This document shows positions 36,440 to 45,635 of a DNA stretch of 64,000 bases, in pieces. Both the position numbers and the translations under genes were made by a program. Positions within the stretch are counted from its first letter, which is position 1, and each line of letters starts with the position of its first letter. Source of the stretch: Clostridiales bacterium (GTDB taxonomy: Bacteria; Bacillota; Clostridia; Saccharofermentanales; Saccharofermentanaceae); NCBI GenBank assembly GCA_017480325.1, contig JAFVAY010000015.1:17434-81433 (forward strand), read 5' to 3'. Below the pieces are notes generated by a model. The model saw only the letters and a program-made list of their open reading frames with translations. It had not been told where the DNA came from and searched no databases.

Positions 36440-37936
36440 TTATCCTTCTGACAGCTGTGTCAGTCCCTTACGATCGATCTTGCCGTTAGGCGTCAGGGGC
36501 ATCGCCGTAAGCTTATGAGTCTTCGTGGGCACCATATAACGGGGAAGCTTCTCCTTAAGGTACGAGAGCATCTCCGCCTCCTCGGGGCCACCCTCATAGT
36601 ATAACTCAATACGATCCTTTTTCTTAAGGTAGACCGCACATGATGAACTGACGCCCTTTATGGAGTTTACGTCGGCCTCTATCTCCCCGAGCTCGACACG
36701 GTGCCCCATGTGCTTGATCTGGAAGTCCTTACGGGACACGAACACCAGCTCTCCCCTCTCGTTACGGCGGGCGATATCACCGGTCCTGTAGATGATCTCG
36801 GGATATCTGTCGTTAAGAGGATTCTGAACGAAGGCCTCCGAGGTCCTCTCCTTATCCTGATAGTAGCCCAGAGTGACGCAGGTTCCTCTCATACATATCT
36901 CGCCCTCATCCGAGAGCTTATCGTTCTCATCAAGAAGGAAGATATCCACATTCTCGAAGGGCCTGCCGAGAGGTATCACGTCATCCTTCTCAAAGTCCCT
37001 GTCCACCTCGTAGTACATAGACACTCCCGTGGTCTCGGTAGGTCCGTAGAGGTTTATGTATCTGACATCAGGCAGAGCCTTCTTCCAGCGCTTGTACTGC
37101 TTTATGGGGAAGACCTCTCCGCCGAAGCCCACGAGCTTAAGGTACTGAGGCATTACCTCATCGAAGGCCCCGAAGGCGGATATCATGGTAAGTGCCGACA
37201 CCACCCAGCACAGCGTGTTGATCTTATATTCATTAAGAAACTCCACCAGCTTGACCGGGAACATGAACAGCGTATGCGGTATTATCACCGTCTCGCAGCC
37301 AAGCTTGATGGTAGGATAGATATCCTTCAACGAAGCATCGAAGTAGAACGGTGTCTGGGAACCGAATACTGTGTCTTCGTCAAATCTCATTACTTCACAG
37401 AAGCTCTCTATATAGTCGATTAAGCTTCTGTGACACACCGCGACTCCCTTAGGGATCCCGGTAGAGCCTGAAGTGTACATGATATACGCGGGGTCTGTGT
37501 CGATCATGGAGGAGCGGAGCTTCGTAAGTGCTTCTGCATCCTCTTCACCGCGACTTATGGACTCCCAGGAATATACGGTAGCATCTCCTGCGAACTTAGA
37601 GGCGTTCTCTTCAGTATCCTCACCGAAGATCACTGCGCGGGGCTTTAGGTTCTCGAATATAAGTCTGATCCTTGTGGCAGGCATCTCGTCGTCGATAGGA
37701 ACATAGAAGCAGCCCGCCTGAAGCACCGCCATAAATGCTGCGATCTGAGCCGGGGTCTTACTCATGTATACGGCAACAGGCTCACGGCTTATCCCGTCAC
37801 GAAGAAGAGCCGATCCCGCTCTACGGGACATGAGATCGAGCTGACCGAAGGTCAGAGCAGTCTTCTCATCTCTGAACGCGATCTTAGACGGGTAAGCGGA
37901 TGCGGTCTTATCAAGATACTCGAGAACATTACGCAT
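36440..37936 (-). CDS. DltA-like adenylation enzyme (AMP-forming ligase)
   Basis: 498 residues from ATG 37936 (GGGAG site nine bases upstream). ATP-binding YTSGSTGIPKGV at 154-165, substrate Asp200 in PFYFDAS, LYGPTETTG near 296-304, YRTGD near 393 and the C-terminal catalytic Lys in PNGKIDRKG. Length and order match DltA, which activates D-alanine. However, Bacillus DltA has FCGE where this protein has FGGE (271-274); that Cys favours the D-enantiomer, so the substrate may not be D-alanine. Start lies one base after the stop of the third transglutaminase-like gene. Confidence 0.88.
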   Translation of the reverse strand: MRNVLEYLDKTASAYPSKIAFRDEKTALTFGQLDLMSRRAGSALLRDGISREPVAVYMSKTPAQIAAFMAVLQAGCFYVPIDDEMPATRIRLIFENLKPRAVIFGEDTEENASKFAGDATVYSWESISRGEEDAEALTKLRSSMIDTDPAYIMYTSGSTGIPKGVAVCHRSLIDYIESFCEVMRFDEDTVFGSQTPFYFDASLKDIYPTIKLGCETVIIPHTLFMFPVKLVEFLNEYKINTLCWVVSALTMISAFGAFDEVMPQYLKLVGFGGEVFPIKQYKRWKKALPDVRYINLYGPTETTGVSMYYEVDRDFEKDDVIPLGRPFENVDIFLLDENDKLSDEGEICMRGTCVTLGYYQDKERTSEAFVQNPLNDRYPEIIYRTGDIARRNERGELVFVSRKDFQIKHMGHRVELGEIEADVNSIKGVSSSCAVYLKKKDRIELYYEGGPEEAEMLSYLKEKLPRYMVPTKTHKLTAMPLTPNGKIDRKGLTQLSEG

Positions 37937-37937
37937 A

Positions 37938-39215
37938 TCAGAAATCTCCCACTTCAAGTGTACTGTAGTTCACGTATTGCTGCACCGAATCCTGTGCCAC
38001 GTTGTACTCGGCATAAAGCTCGGTGTCGTAGCCGTGGTCGCTGTGGTTAAGGTCGTTATAGGCATACATAAAGTAGTAGCCCTCGTGATAGTAGGCATAG
38101 CAGGAATCGCAGTGATACCACACTCCGTTGAGCTTAACCAGATTCCAGTAGTGAGGCGACCATGTGATCGGATAGCGCTCGACCAGCATGTTAGGGATGC
38201 CGGCGTTATCAAGGAATGCTCTGCAGACCGCGTAGTACGTGAAGCAGTCGCCCTGGAAGGTAGTAAGCCCGTCATATGCGCCCACGGTCCAGTCTATCTT
38301 ATCCGAGGTACCGATATAGTGGATGTAGTTATGCACCCAGTTGAATATGCGAAAAGCCTTCTGCACATCCGTCATATCCTCATCATAGATGCTGTACTGC
38401 TCGATCATCTGATCACAAAGCTCGTAGAGTTCCTCAGGCTCATAATATCTCTCCGGTCTTACTCTGAAAGATATATTGACGGTTACGGATGAGCTGTTAC
38501 CGTTCTCATCAGTCGCGATGTAAGTAACCGGGAATGAAGACGAGATGTGATTATTCACCTGTGAATTATCGACAGTAAGTACCGGATCCGTATCGTAGTT
38601 ATCGGTTACGGTAATTCCGTCAAGGTATGATATCGACTCACCAACGAAGCCCTCGAGATCATGAGCTCCGTAGATCAGAGGTGCAGTGTGATCGTCCACA
38701 ACTGTGAACGGGACATCAACAACAGTCTCATTGCCCGACGGGTCCGTTAAGGAGACCTGGAAAGTGAACTCACCTCCGACCGATACATCGGGCTCGGTCT
38801 TATACGCGATGGTGACCGGCGCCAGATCATATACATCAGTCACCACCGAAGAGGCCTCGGGAAGCTGATCACAGTAGATAGTCTGAGGTACAGCCTCGCC
38901 TACAGGAGCGGTGGTATCCACCACATTAAGGATCACATTCTCATGAACACCGCTGAAGTCCAGTATCAGCTTGTAGGAACCGGGAACATCGGTATCTATG
39001 GCAGTTATATCGGTATAGAACATAATCTCCGGAACGGGCTCGATTATAAAGTCATTAAGATCGATCGGCGTGCCGGTCTCTATGGTTACCTCGTGATTGA
39101 TCTTGGCCTTCTGGTCGTGAACATACTTAAGATCGAAGACTGTAGCGCCGAGTATCAATCCCGCGAGAACTGCGGCTACGGTAAGAAGGACGGTTATAAT
39201 CTTAGACTTATTCAT
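37938..39215 (-). CDS. Transglutaminase-like surface protein 3 (Ig-like plus transglutaminase domain)
   Basis: 425 residues: N-terminal membrane anchor (about 5-28), two Ig-like/DUF5011-type domains (about 40-255, with the shared VPQT motif near 109), then a transglutaminase-like domain with FQGDCFTYYAV (Cys near 322), SPHYWNLV (His near 350) and WYHCDSC (Asp near 365). The C-H-D triad is complete, so protease, amidase or cross-linking activity outside the cell is possible. Its ATGA start overlaps the previous paralogue; GGAGG site. Third of three tandem paralogues. Confidence 0.87.
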   Translation of the reverse strand: MNKSKIITVLLTVAAVLAGLILGATVFDLKYVHDQKAKINHEVTIETGTPIDLNDFIIEPVPEIMFYTDITAIDTDVPGSYKLILDFSGVHENVILNVVDTTAPVGEAVPQTIYCDQLPEASSVVTDVYDLAPVTIAYKTEPDVSVGGEFTFQVSLTDPSGNETVVDVPFTVVDDHTAPLIYGAHDLEGFVGESISYLDGITVTDNYDTDPVLTVDNSQVNNHISSSFPVTYIATDENGNSSSVTVNISFRVRPERYYEPEELYELCDQMIEQYSIYDEDMTDVQKAFRIFNWVHNYIHYIGTSDKIDWTVGAYDGLTTFQGDCFTYYAVCRAFLDNAGIPNMLVERYPITWSPHYWNLVKLNGVWYHCDSCYAYYHEGYYFMYAYNDLNHSDHGYDTELYAEYNVAQDSVQQYVNYSTLEVGDF

Positions 39216-40567
39216 TCCTGAGCCTCCCTTACGGTAAGAGTCTCATAATCAAGTCTGTCCTGAACCGACTCGGTCGCCACAGTGACTCCCTCGGGAAGAG
39301 TGGAAGGATCGTAGCTGTTATTGCCGGGATCAAGCTCGGCATCAGTATACATGAAGATGTAGGTAAGCTCCGTCATGCTCAAGAATACACAGGCATCGCA
39401 GTGATACCACTGACCGTCGATCTTAACAAGATTCCAGTAGTGGCTTGATATATTGATAGGATATCTTTCTACCGTAATACTCTCGATCCCCACAGCACCC
39501 AGCATGGCGCGGGTCATGGCCATGTAATTGAAGCAGTCGCCGTACATCGTGGTAAGAGCATCATATGCTCCGGCTGTCCAGTCGCACTTGTCCGAATCCA
39601 TCATATAGTGAAGATGCTCATGAACCCATGCGACTATCCTGAAGGCCTTCTCCATATCGCTCATGGAATCATCACATATATCGTTCTCATCTATTATCTG
39701 TCGTGCAAGCTCGTAAAGCTCCTCCGGCTCGTAGTACCTCTCAGGTCTAATGCGAAGATGAAGCGTAACCGTTGTGGAGGTCTCATTGCCCTGATCGTCC
39801 CATGCGCGATAGGTCACGGGATAATAGCCCTCCTCCGTAACAGCAACAGAGGATGTATCCACCTCTAAGTCAGGCTCAGGATCATAATCATCAGTAACGG
39901 TGATCCCGTCCATATAGACGATAGCATCACCTATGAAAGCCTCCATGTCATGAGGTCCGTATATGAGAGGGGCAGTATGGTCATCAATAACCGTGAACGG
40001 CACATTAATTACCGACTCGTTGCCGCTCGCATCCGTTAGCTTGACCGGAACATCATATGAGCCGGTGGCAAGGCTCTCGGGCATCGCTTCGGCGTAAGAG
40101 ACTGTAACCGTCGCCAGATCGGATATCCCGGTCACGGTATCGGAAGCCGAAGGAAGTCCGTCGGGATAGACAGTCTGAGGAACAGGCTCGGCCGTAGGCG
40201 GAGTGGTATCAACGATATTAAGAACTACATCTCTTGTGACCTCAATGTGATTTCCCGCCTTTAAGGTAAGTCCGTAAACCGCGGGAACAGTAGTGTCTAT
40301 ACCCGATACATCAGTGGTAAACACCGCGTTATTGATCCTCCCTCCAGTGAATGCATTGATATCGATAGGCGTGCCGGTCTCTATCGTAGCTTCGGGGATG
40401 ATCTTAGACACCAGGAAACGCCTGTAGCCTATAAGCCCTGCAACAGCAACTGCGGCGATACCTAGTAACACAAGAAGCACGTTGACTACCTTCCTGACGC
40501 GTCTTCTCTTTATTCTGTCTGAGGTCTTTACCCTCTTACGCTTGCCGTCTGTAACGTGTGTTCTCAT
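39212..40567 (-). CDS. Transglutaminase-like surface protein 2
   Basis: 451 residues. A basic N-terminus (KRKRVKTSDRIKRRRVRK), a membrane helix near 28-48, Ig-like/DUF5011 domains with VPQTVYPDGLPSASDTVTG near 135, and a transglutaminase-like domain with MYGDCFNYMAM, SSHYWNLVK and WYHCDACVF. The triad is intact. Clear paralogue of both neighbours, so the trio arose by tandem duplication. ATGA overlap with the upstream gene and a GGAG site. Confidence 0.87.
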   Translation of the reverse strand: MRTHVTDGKRKRVKTSDRIKRRRVRKVVNVLLVLLGIAAVAVAGLIGYRRFLVSKIIPEATIETGTPIDINAFTGGRINNAVFTTDVSGIDTTVPAVYGLTLKAGNHIEVTRDVVLNIVDTTPPTAEPVPQTVYPDGLPSASDTVTGISDLATVTVSYAEAMPESLATGSYDVPVKLTDASGNESVINVPFTVIDDHTAPLIYGPHDMEAFIGDAIVYMDGITVTDDYDPEPDLEVDTSSVAVTEEGYYPVTYRAWDDQGNETSTTVTLHLRIRPERYYEPEELYELARQIIDENDICDDSMSDMEKAFRIVAWVHEHLHYMMDSDKCDWTAGAYDALTTMYGDCFNYMAMTRAMLGAVGIESITVERYPINISSHYWNLVKIDGQWYHCDACVFLSMTELTYIFMYTDAELDPGNNSYDPSTLPEGVTVATESVQDRLDYETLTVREAQE

Positions 40568-41877
40568 TCCGGCTCCGCCATGGTGAAATTCGTAAAGTCA
40601 AGTCTGTCCTGAACCGAGGTGGTTGCTCTCGGAGGAACAGTCGCTCCGTTAAAGTCGTGGTGATGATCAAGCTCATCATCGATCTGCATAAATACGAAGC
40701 CCGATGTATCTGCAAAGTCACAGGCATCGCAGTGATACCACTGACCGTTGATCTTAATAAGATTCCAGTAGTGCGCCGAAGTGACTATAGGATATCTCTC
40801 GACTCTTACATTCTCGATGCCCGCCACATCCAGCATAGCTCTGCAGACTGCATAATAGGTGTAGCAGTCACCGGTATGCGTGTCGAAGCCGTCGGTAGCT
40901 GCGATAGTCCAGTCAGACTTATCCGAGGTGCCCGTATACCAGATATTACGATTCGCCCAGTTGAAGATCCTGAAGGCTACCTCCACGTCTGTGAAGCTTG
41001 TTATAGGCTCGCCTCTTAGCACCTGGTTATAGAGAACGTCTGCAGCATAGGAATAAACCTCACGTCTGTCCAGAGACACCTGAGGCTCTACCTCGAGAAT
41101 AATATCCGCTACCTTCGATGTGGAATTACCATGAGCATCAGTCGCGATATAAGTGATCTGGTAAACTCCGGGAGTCTCCATATCCACCTGCGACAGATCG
41201 ACCTCCACTGAAGGCTCCGGATCATAATCGTCACTCACCTCGACGCCGTCCATATAGGAGACGTTGCCTCCGATATAGGCATAGATACTCTCAGGAACAG
41301 TAAGCTCAGGCGCCTGCTCATCTGCCGTTACGTCAAAGGGCACATTAACAATTGTCTCATTTCCGTAAGCATCCGTGAGTCTCACGGGCACATCGTATTG
41401 TCCTCCCTCAAGAGGAGCCGTCATATCATTTACGTAAGAGACGGATACCGGAGCCAGATCGAATATGCCGGTAACCGTATCAGAAGCTGAGGGCACATCA
41501 TCCTGGAAAAGGGTCTGAGGCACCGCAACACCGGCAGGAGCCGTCGTGTCAACGATATCGATAACTACCTCCCGCGTTATTCCCAGATTCTTGACCTTAA
41601 GCTGATATGAACCGGGGATCAGAGTATTGATCTGCGATACATCGGTTATAAATCCGTTCATAGGAAGCTCTTCCTTCAGGAAAAGATCCAGCGTGATCAG
41701 CTCACCGGTCTCGATGGTAACACGCTCGTTAACGTTATCTCTTTGCTTCCTGTAAACCTTAACGCCGTAGCCCATATCAAGGGCCAGAAGACCAAGAGCT
41801 ACGATACCCAAGATCACATTGATAAGAGCAAAGCCGCCCTTTCCCCTGTTCTCCTTCACGGAAGGATCACTTCTCAA
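40564..41877 (-). CDS. Transglutaminase-like surface protein 1
   Basis: 437 residues. Likely TTG start at 41877 with GGAGG eight bases upstream; it overlaps the purF 3' end by 11 bp. A GTG at 41859 is the alternative. Membrane helix at about 17-38, two Ig-like/DUF5011-type domains (VPQTLFQDDVPSASDTVTG near 122), then a transglutaminase-like domain with HTGDCYTYYAV, SAHYWNLIK and WYHCDACDF. First of three tandem paralogues, directly downstream of purF. Confidence 0.86.
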   Translation of the reverse strand: MRSDPSVKENRGKGGFALINVILGIVALGLLALDMGYGVKVYRKQRDNVNERVTIETGELITLDLFLKEELPMNGFITDVSQINTLIPGSYQLKVKNLGITREVVIDIVDTTAPAGVAVPQTLFQDDVPSASDTVTGIFDLAPVSVSYVNDMTAPLEGGQYDVPVRLTDAYGNETIVNVPFDVTADEQAPELTVPESIYAYIGGNVSYMDGVEVSDDYDPEPSVEVDLSQVDMETPGVYQITYIATDAHGNSTSKVADIILEVEPQVSLDRREVYSYAADVLYNQVLRGEPITSFTDVEVAFRIFNWANRNIWYTGTSDKSDWTIAATDGFDTHTGDCYTYYAVCRAMLDVAGIENVRVERYPIVTSAHYWNLIKINGQWYHCDACDFADTSGFVFMQIDDELDHHHDFNGATVPPRATTSVQDRLDFTNFTMAEPE

Positions 41878-43285
41878 GAGCTTCGCCTCCTCCCTTAAGA
41901 AGATCTATACCGGTCTGCTCATTGGGATAATCACCCGTGAAGCAGGCATCACAGTATATCTTCTCTTCATTCTCCCGAAGACCCAGCATACGGTTAAGAG
42001 AATTGATATCAAGATACCCCAGAGAATCCGCTCCGATTATATCCCTGATCTCGGGAATTGAATATTTACATGCTATCAGCTTCTCGCGGGAAGGCACATC
42101 CGTTCCGTAGAAGCAGGGATAAAGGAACGGCGGTGAGGATATCCTTACATGGACCTCCAGCGCTCCCGCCTGCCTCAGCATTCTAACGATATTGGCAATG
42201 GTGGTACCTCTTACTATGGAGTCATCGGTCATGACGACACGCTTGCCCTTAACAGCAGACTCGATGGGATTAAGCTTGATCCTTACGGAATCCGCTCTTT
42301 GCTCCTGGGAGGGCTTAATGAAGGTCCTTCCCACGTAATTATTCTTAACAAAGCCCTTAACGTAAGGAATGCCCGATGCCTGAGAGAAGCCCAGCGCCGC
42401 ATCGATACCGGACTCGGGAACTCCGATCACTATGTCCGCATCCACAGGATGCTGCTCATAAAGAAGCTTGCCCGCTTCTATCCTCGAATCGTAGACCGAG
42501 ATGCCGTCAATAACGCTGTCAGGCCTCGCGAAGTAAATATACTCGAATACACAGCCCGCCTTACGTCTCGCGGGAGTCTGAACAGAAGTAACCCCGTTCT
42601 CATCAGCGATCACGATCTCTCCGGGCTTCACATCTCTTATATAAGTCGCACCGCAAGCCACCAGGGCACAGGTCTCCGACGCGAACACCGTATCGCCGTT
42701 AAGCTCGCCCATAACCAGAGGCTTAAGTCCATAGGGGTCTCTGGCAGCGATGAGCTTTCTGGGGGACATGACAAGCAGCGCATATCCGCCCTCTATCCTT
42801 CTCATGACATTCTCCACAGCCACCTCGATGCTGGGAGACTTGGCTCTCTCCCCAGCCACCATATAAGCGATGACCTCAGAGTCCACCGTCGTCTGGAAGA
42901 TAGCTCCGTTGTCCTCGAGCTCCCGACGAAGTGTATTGCAGTTCGTGAGATTGCCGTTATGGGCTATGGAGATCGTACCCTTAACGTAATGAGTTACGAG
43001 AGGCTGAGCATTCTCCTTGGTGCTGGCACCGGTAGTGGAGTAGCGAACGTGACCTATGGCGATGCTTCCCTTAAGCCTGTCAAGCTTATCGGGAGTAAAC
43101 ACCTCTCCCACAAGGCCCATATCCTTAAGGCAGATTATCTCGGCATCGTTATTGACCGCGATACCGCAGCTCTCCTGGCCTCTGTGCTGCAGCGCGAAAA
43201 GCCCATAGTAGCAAGCCCGGGAGATTCCCTCTCCGCCGGACCTTGAATATATTCCGTAGACACCGCACTCCTCGTGAACGCCCAT
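41867..43285 (-). CDS. purF: Amidophosphoribosyltransferase
   Basis: First committed step of purine synthesis: PRPP + glutamine to phosphoribosylamine. 472 residues. A six-residue propeptide precedes the N-terminal nucleophile Cys7 (EECGVYGIY), followed by the glutaminase domain (HVRYSTTG, AHNGNL) and the PRTase domain with the PRPP loop VVMTDDSIVRGTT near 345. Two Cys-rich motifs near the C-terminus (KIYCDACFTGDY) fit the Fe-S type of Bacillus PurF. AAGGAGG site. No other pur gene is nearby, which is odd. Confidence 0.97.
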   Translation of the reverse strand: MGVHEECGVYGIYSRSGGEGISRACYYGLFALQHRGQESCGIAVNNDAEIICLKDMGLVGEVFTPDKLDRLKGSIAIGHVRYSTTGASTKENAQPLVTHYVKGTISIAHNGNLTNCNTLRRELEDNGAIFQTTVDSEVIAYMVAGERAKSPSIEVAVENVMRRIEGGYALLVMSPRKLIAARDPYGLKPLVMGELNGDTVFASETCALVACGATYIRDVKPGEIVIADENGVTSVQTPARRKAGCVFEYIYFARPDSVIDGISVYDSRIEAGKLLYEQHPVDADIVIGVPESGIDAALGFSQASGIPYVKGFVKNNYVGRTFIKPSQEQRADSVRIKLNPIESAVKGKRVVMTDDSIVRGTTIANIVRMLRQAGALEVHVRISSPPFLYPCFYGTDVPSREKLIACKYSIPEIRDIIGADSLGYLDINSLNRMLGLRENEEKIYCDACFTGDYPNEQTGIDLLKGGGEALEK

Positions 43286-43343
43286 TACGCCTCCTTATTT
43301 ACCACGATAAATTGTATCACTCCCCAACCAAAACGCTATATAT

Positions 43344-43349
43344 TATAAT
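43344..43349 (+). promoter_or_regulatory. -10 element adjacent to a start codon (leaderless candidate)
   Basis: TATAAT ends seven bases before the ATG of the radical SAM gene and there is no ribosome site, so transcription probably starts at or next to the ATG. On the other strand of this divergent region, TGATACAAT (-10 hexamer at 43311-43316) may be the purF extended -10. Confidence 0.6.
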
Positions 43350-43356
43350 TAAACAT

Positions 43357-44277
43357 ATGCGCGAGATTAATTACGCCCGAAGATATGAAAACTGCCTAAT
43401 ATGTCCCAGAGCCTGCGGAGTGAACAGAACCGCCGGCGATAAGGGATTCTGCGGTATGGGCGACACTCCGATCGTTAACCTCGTGATGCTACATCGGGGA
43501 GAAGAGCCGCCCATAAGCGGAACAAGAGGATCCGGCGCCGTATTCTTCGAAGGGTGCAGCCTCAAGTGCGTATTCTGTCAAAACTTTGATGTCTCCAGAG
43601 GCCCTACCGGCAAGGGCGAGACGGTCACGGACGAAGACCTGTCGAAGATCTATCTGAAGCTTCAGAATGACGGCGCTCATAACATTAATCTTGTCACGGC
43701 AGGACACTTCATCCCCACTATAGCCTCATCCGTAAGGATAGCGCGGGATAACGGGCTTAATATTCCCGTGGTCTTCAACTCGGGGGGCTATGAATCCGTC
43801 GAGTCGCTTAAGACTCTTGACGGTCTCATCGATATCTACATGCCCGATATGAAGTTCTTCTCCAAGTCATTATCAGGCAAGCTTTGCATGGCACCCGACT
43901 ACTTCGAGGTCTGCAGTAAAGCCCTGGACGAGATGTTCCGTCAGACAGGCCCCTTTGTTCTTGACGGGAACGGCATAATGACCAGAGGCATGATTGTTAG
44001 ACATCTGATGCTGCCGGGGCAGCTTTTTGACACGAAGAAGGTGCTGGACTACCTATGTGAGCGATTCGGGAACGATATTTACATAAGTCTCATGAATCAG
44101 TACACACCCTTCGAATATATGTACCCGGACATGAAGCTTCCGGAATTTCTGCAAAGAAAACTGCCACAGAGCCATTACGACTCTGCGGCAGATTATCTCA
44201 TCGACAAGGGTCAGATCAACGCCTTCATCCAGGAGGATGCTTCAGGCGATGATATGCTGCCCGATTTCAAGACATGA
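43357..44277 (+). CDS. Radical SAM protein, PflA/PflX-like
   Basis: 306 residues from ATG 43357; an upstream frame to 43243 would run through the purF promoter region. The SAM-cluster motif CSLKCVFC has Cys67, Cys71 and Cys74. An N-terminal CxxCxxxC-like set (Cys13, 16, 20 and 32) may bind a second metal. It belongs to the putative pyruvate formate-lyase-activating group (COG1313) of unknown target. No glycyl-radical enzyme gene is nearby. Divergent from purF, convergent with thioredoxin (stops 4 bp apart). Confidence 0.88.
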   Translation: MREINYARRYENCLICPRACGVNRTAGDKGFCGMGDTPIVNLVMLHRGEEPPISGTRGSGAVFFEGCSLKCVFCQNFDVSRGPTGKGETVTDEDLSKIYLKLQNDGAHNINLVTAGHFIPTIASSVRIARDNGLNIPVVFNSGGYESVESLKTLDGLIDIYMPDMKFFSKSLSGKLCMAPDYFEVCSKALDEMFRQTGPFVLDGNGIMTRGMIVRHLMLPGQLFDTKKVLDYLCERFGNDIYISLMNQYTPFEYMYPDMKLPEFLQRKLPQSHYDSAADYLIDKGQINAFIQEDASGDDMLPDFKT

Positions 44278-44281
44278 GGCT

Positions 44282-44605
44282 TCAGCCTAACGCCTGATCA
44301 ACGAACTTCTTAAGCTCCGGAAGAGGACGGAACCCCAGGGACTCGGAAGTCACCTCTCCGCCCTTGAATATCTTAAGAGCAGGGATACTGGATACCCCGT
44401 AGGAAGCTGCTATATCAGTGCTGTCATCGACGTTACACTTACAGAACTTAAGCTTGCCCTCATACTCTTCTGATATCTTATCCACCAAGGGGCCGAGCAT
44501 CTTACAGGGACCGCACCACGGTGCCCAGAAATCAACCAGTACGGGAGTCTCCGACTCCAGAACCTCTGACTTGAAATTGTCTTCATTAACTGCGATTACA
44601 GCCAT
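44282..44605 (-). CDS. trxA: Thioredoxin
   Basis: 107 residues, with the redox motif WAPWCGPCK (Cys31 and Cys34), the buried Asp (LVDFWAP) and the cis-Pro in SSIPALKIF. Cytoplasmic disulfide reductant. GGAGG site, and TATAAT about 35 bp upstream. A single-gene unit. Confidence 0.96.
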   Translation of the reverse strand: MAVIAVNEDNFKSEVLESETPVLVDFWAPWCGPCKMLGPLVDKISEEYEGKLKFCKCNVDDSTDIAASYGVSSIPALKIFKGGEVTSESLGFRPLPELKKFVDQALG

Positions 44606-44707
44606 AAACCTACCTCCGCATCTGTTATCACAAATATATTATAACAGCACTATGGTGAACTGAACAAATACAGAAAACCTATATTTATAGAAATTTAACA
44701 GTGACAC

Positions 44708-45418
44708 TCAATAACCGAGGCTCTGATAGAGCATAACGTTGTTGTAAATTAGGTTGGCGATAGTCTCATAAGTAACGGCATCATAATGAAGTCCGTCGGG
44801 AGATCCGAAGCCCGCTTCTCTTAAAAAGGAGCAGGTGTCGATCCACTTACAGGTGCTCGGGAGACTGTCAGACAGCTGTACATTAAAGTAATCTATGTCG
44901 GAATTCATACCTGAATACTCACCGGAGGTGGGATTGACGGACACCACGTAGATGTGATTATCGAAGCAGAACTCCTCAGGGAGCCTCTGGAAGAACTCGA
45001 TGTAATCGTTGACGTGAGACAGATCGTTGACCCCTAGATTGAAGACTATATTGCAGTCTGAAAGCTCCAGGATCTCGTCGTAATGAGCCTGCAGGAAGGA
45101 ATAGCCCACCCCCACCTCTGCGATAGTGGTAAGGTGAAGATGCTGACCCATACCGACTGTTCTGGAGTCGCCTACGAATACAAAGTTACTGAAATCCAGG
45201 TTTTCCGTAGCCATATAAAATGTGGTCGTCTCCGTCGCCTCTGAGGTCTGTTCCGCTTCATCCTGAGGATATACATAAAGTGCCGTCTGGGTGGGTGCCG
45301 TAGTAGAGAATGTGGGATCAGGCTCCGCGAGCATGCACCCCTGCACCGCGACCGTCAGACTCATGGCCGTTAACGCACATCCGAACTTAAGTAACCTTCC
45401 GGCGAAGTTCACTTCCAC
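44708..45418 (-). CDS. SGNH/GDSL-type lipoprotein hydrolase
   Basis: 236 residues, GTG start (45418, or 45412 with a better-spaced GAGGGGG). Signal peptide with lipobox AVQGC, a Thr/Glu-rich linker, then a small SGNH domain: FVGDSRT (Ser nucleophile), LGVNDL and DGLHYD (Asp/His). It is likely a surface esterase acting on glycans or lipids. The nucleophile is intact, unlike the DltD-position protein at 33485. Confidence 0.85.
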   Translation of the reverse strand: MEVNFAGRLLKFGCALTAMSLTVAVQGCMLAEPDPTFSTTAPTQTALYVYPQDEAEQTSEATETTTFYMATENLDFSNFVFVGDSRTVGMGQHLHLTTIAEVGVGYSFLQAHYDEILELSDCNIVFNLGVNDLSHVNDYIEFFQRLPEEFCFDNHIYVVSVNPTSGEYSGMNSDIDYFNVQLSDSLPSTCKWIDTCSFLREAGFGSPDGLHYDAVTYETIANLIYNNVMLYQSLGY

Positions 45419-45494
45419 ACCCCCTCTTACACCTTCGTTTTATCACATTCCGCGCGAAAAGGGAAATGCAGCAGCTTTCCTAAGACAAAGAAAA

Positions 45495-45519
45495 ACCTCG
45501 ATACCCGTGATACCGAGGT
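45495..45519 (-). terminator. Terminator of tRNA-Gly (GCC)
   Basis: ACCTCG...CGAGGT hairpin with further pairing. On the minus strand it is followed by TTTTTCTTT, seven bases after the tRNA end. Confidence 0.85.
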
Positions 45520-45525
45520 CTTATG

Positions 45526-45600
45526 TGGAGCGGGATACGAGACTTGAACTCGCGACTTTCACCTTGGCAAGGTGACACTCTACCACTGAGTTAATCCCGC
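45526..45600 (-). tRNA. tRNA-Gly (GCC)
   Basis: Acceptor GCGGGAT/ATCCCGC, discriminator T, encoded CCA. Anticodon loop TTGCCAA in a CACCT/AGGTG stem. T-loop GTTCAAGTC. Confidence 0.95.
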
Positions 45601-45635
45601 GTGCCTGATTATTATAGGTGCGAGGTCTTTATTTG

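Noticed and set aside
42149..43246. Long plus-strand frame (365 codons) opposite purF
   Set aside because: Antisense shadow of a conserved gene, with Arg/His-rich unlikely composition.
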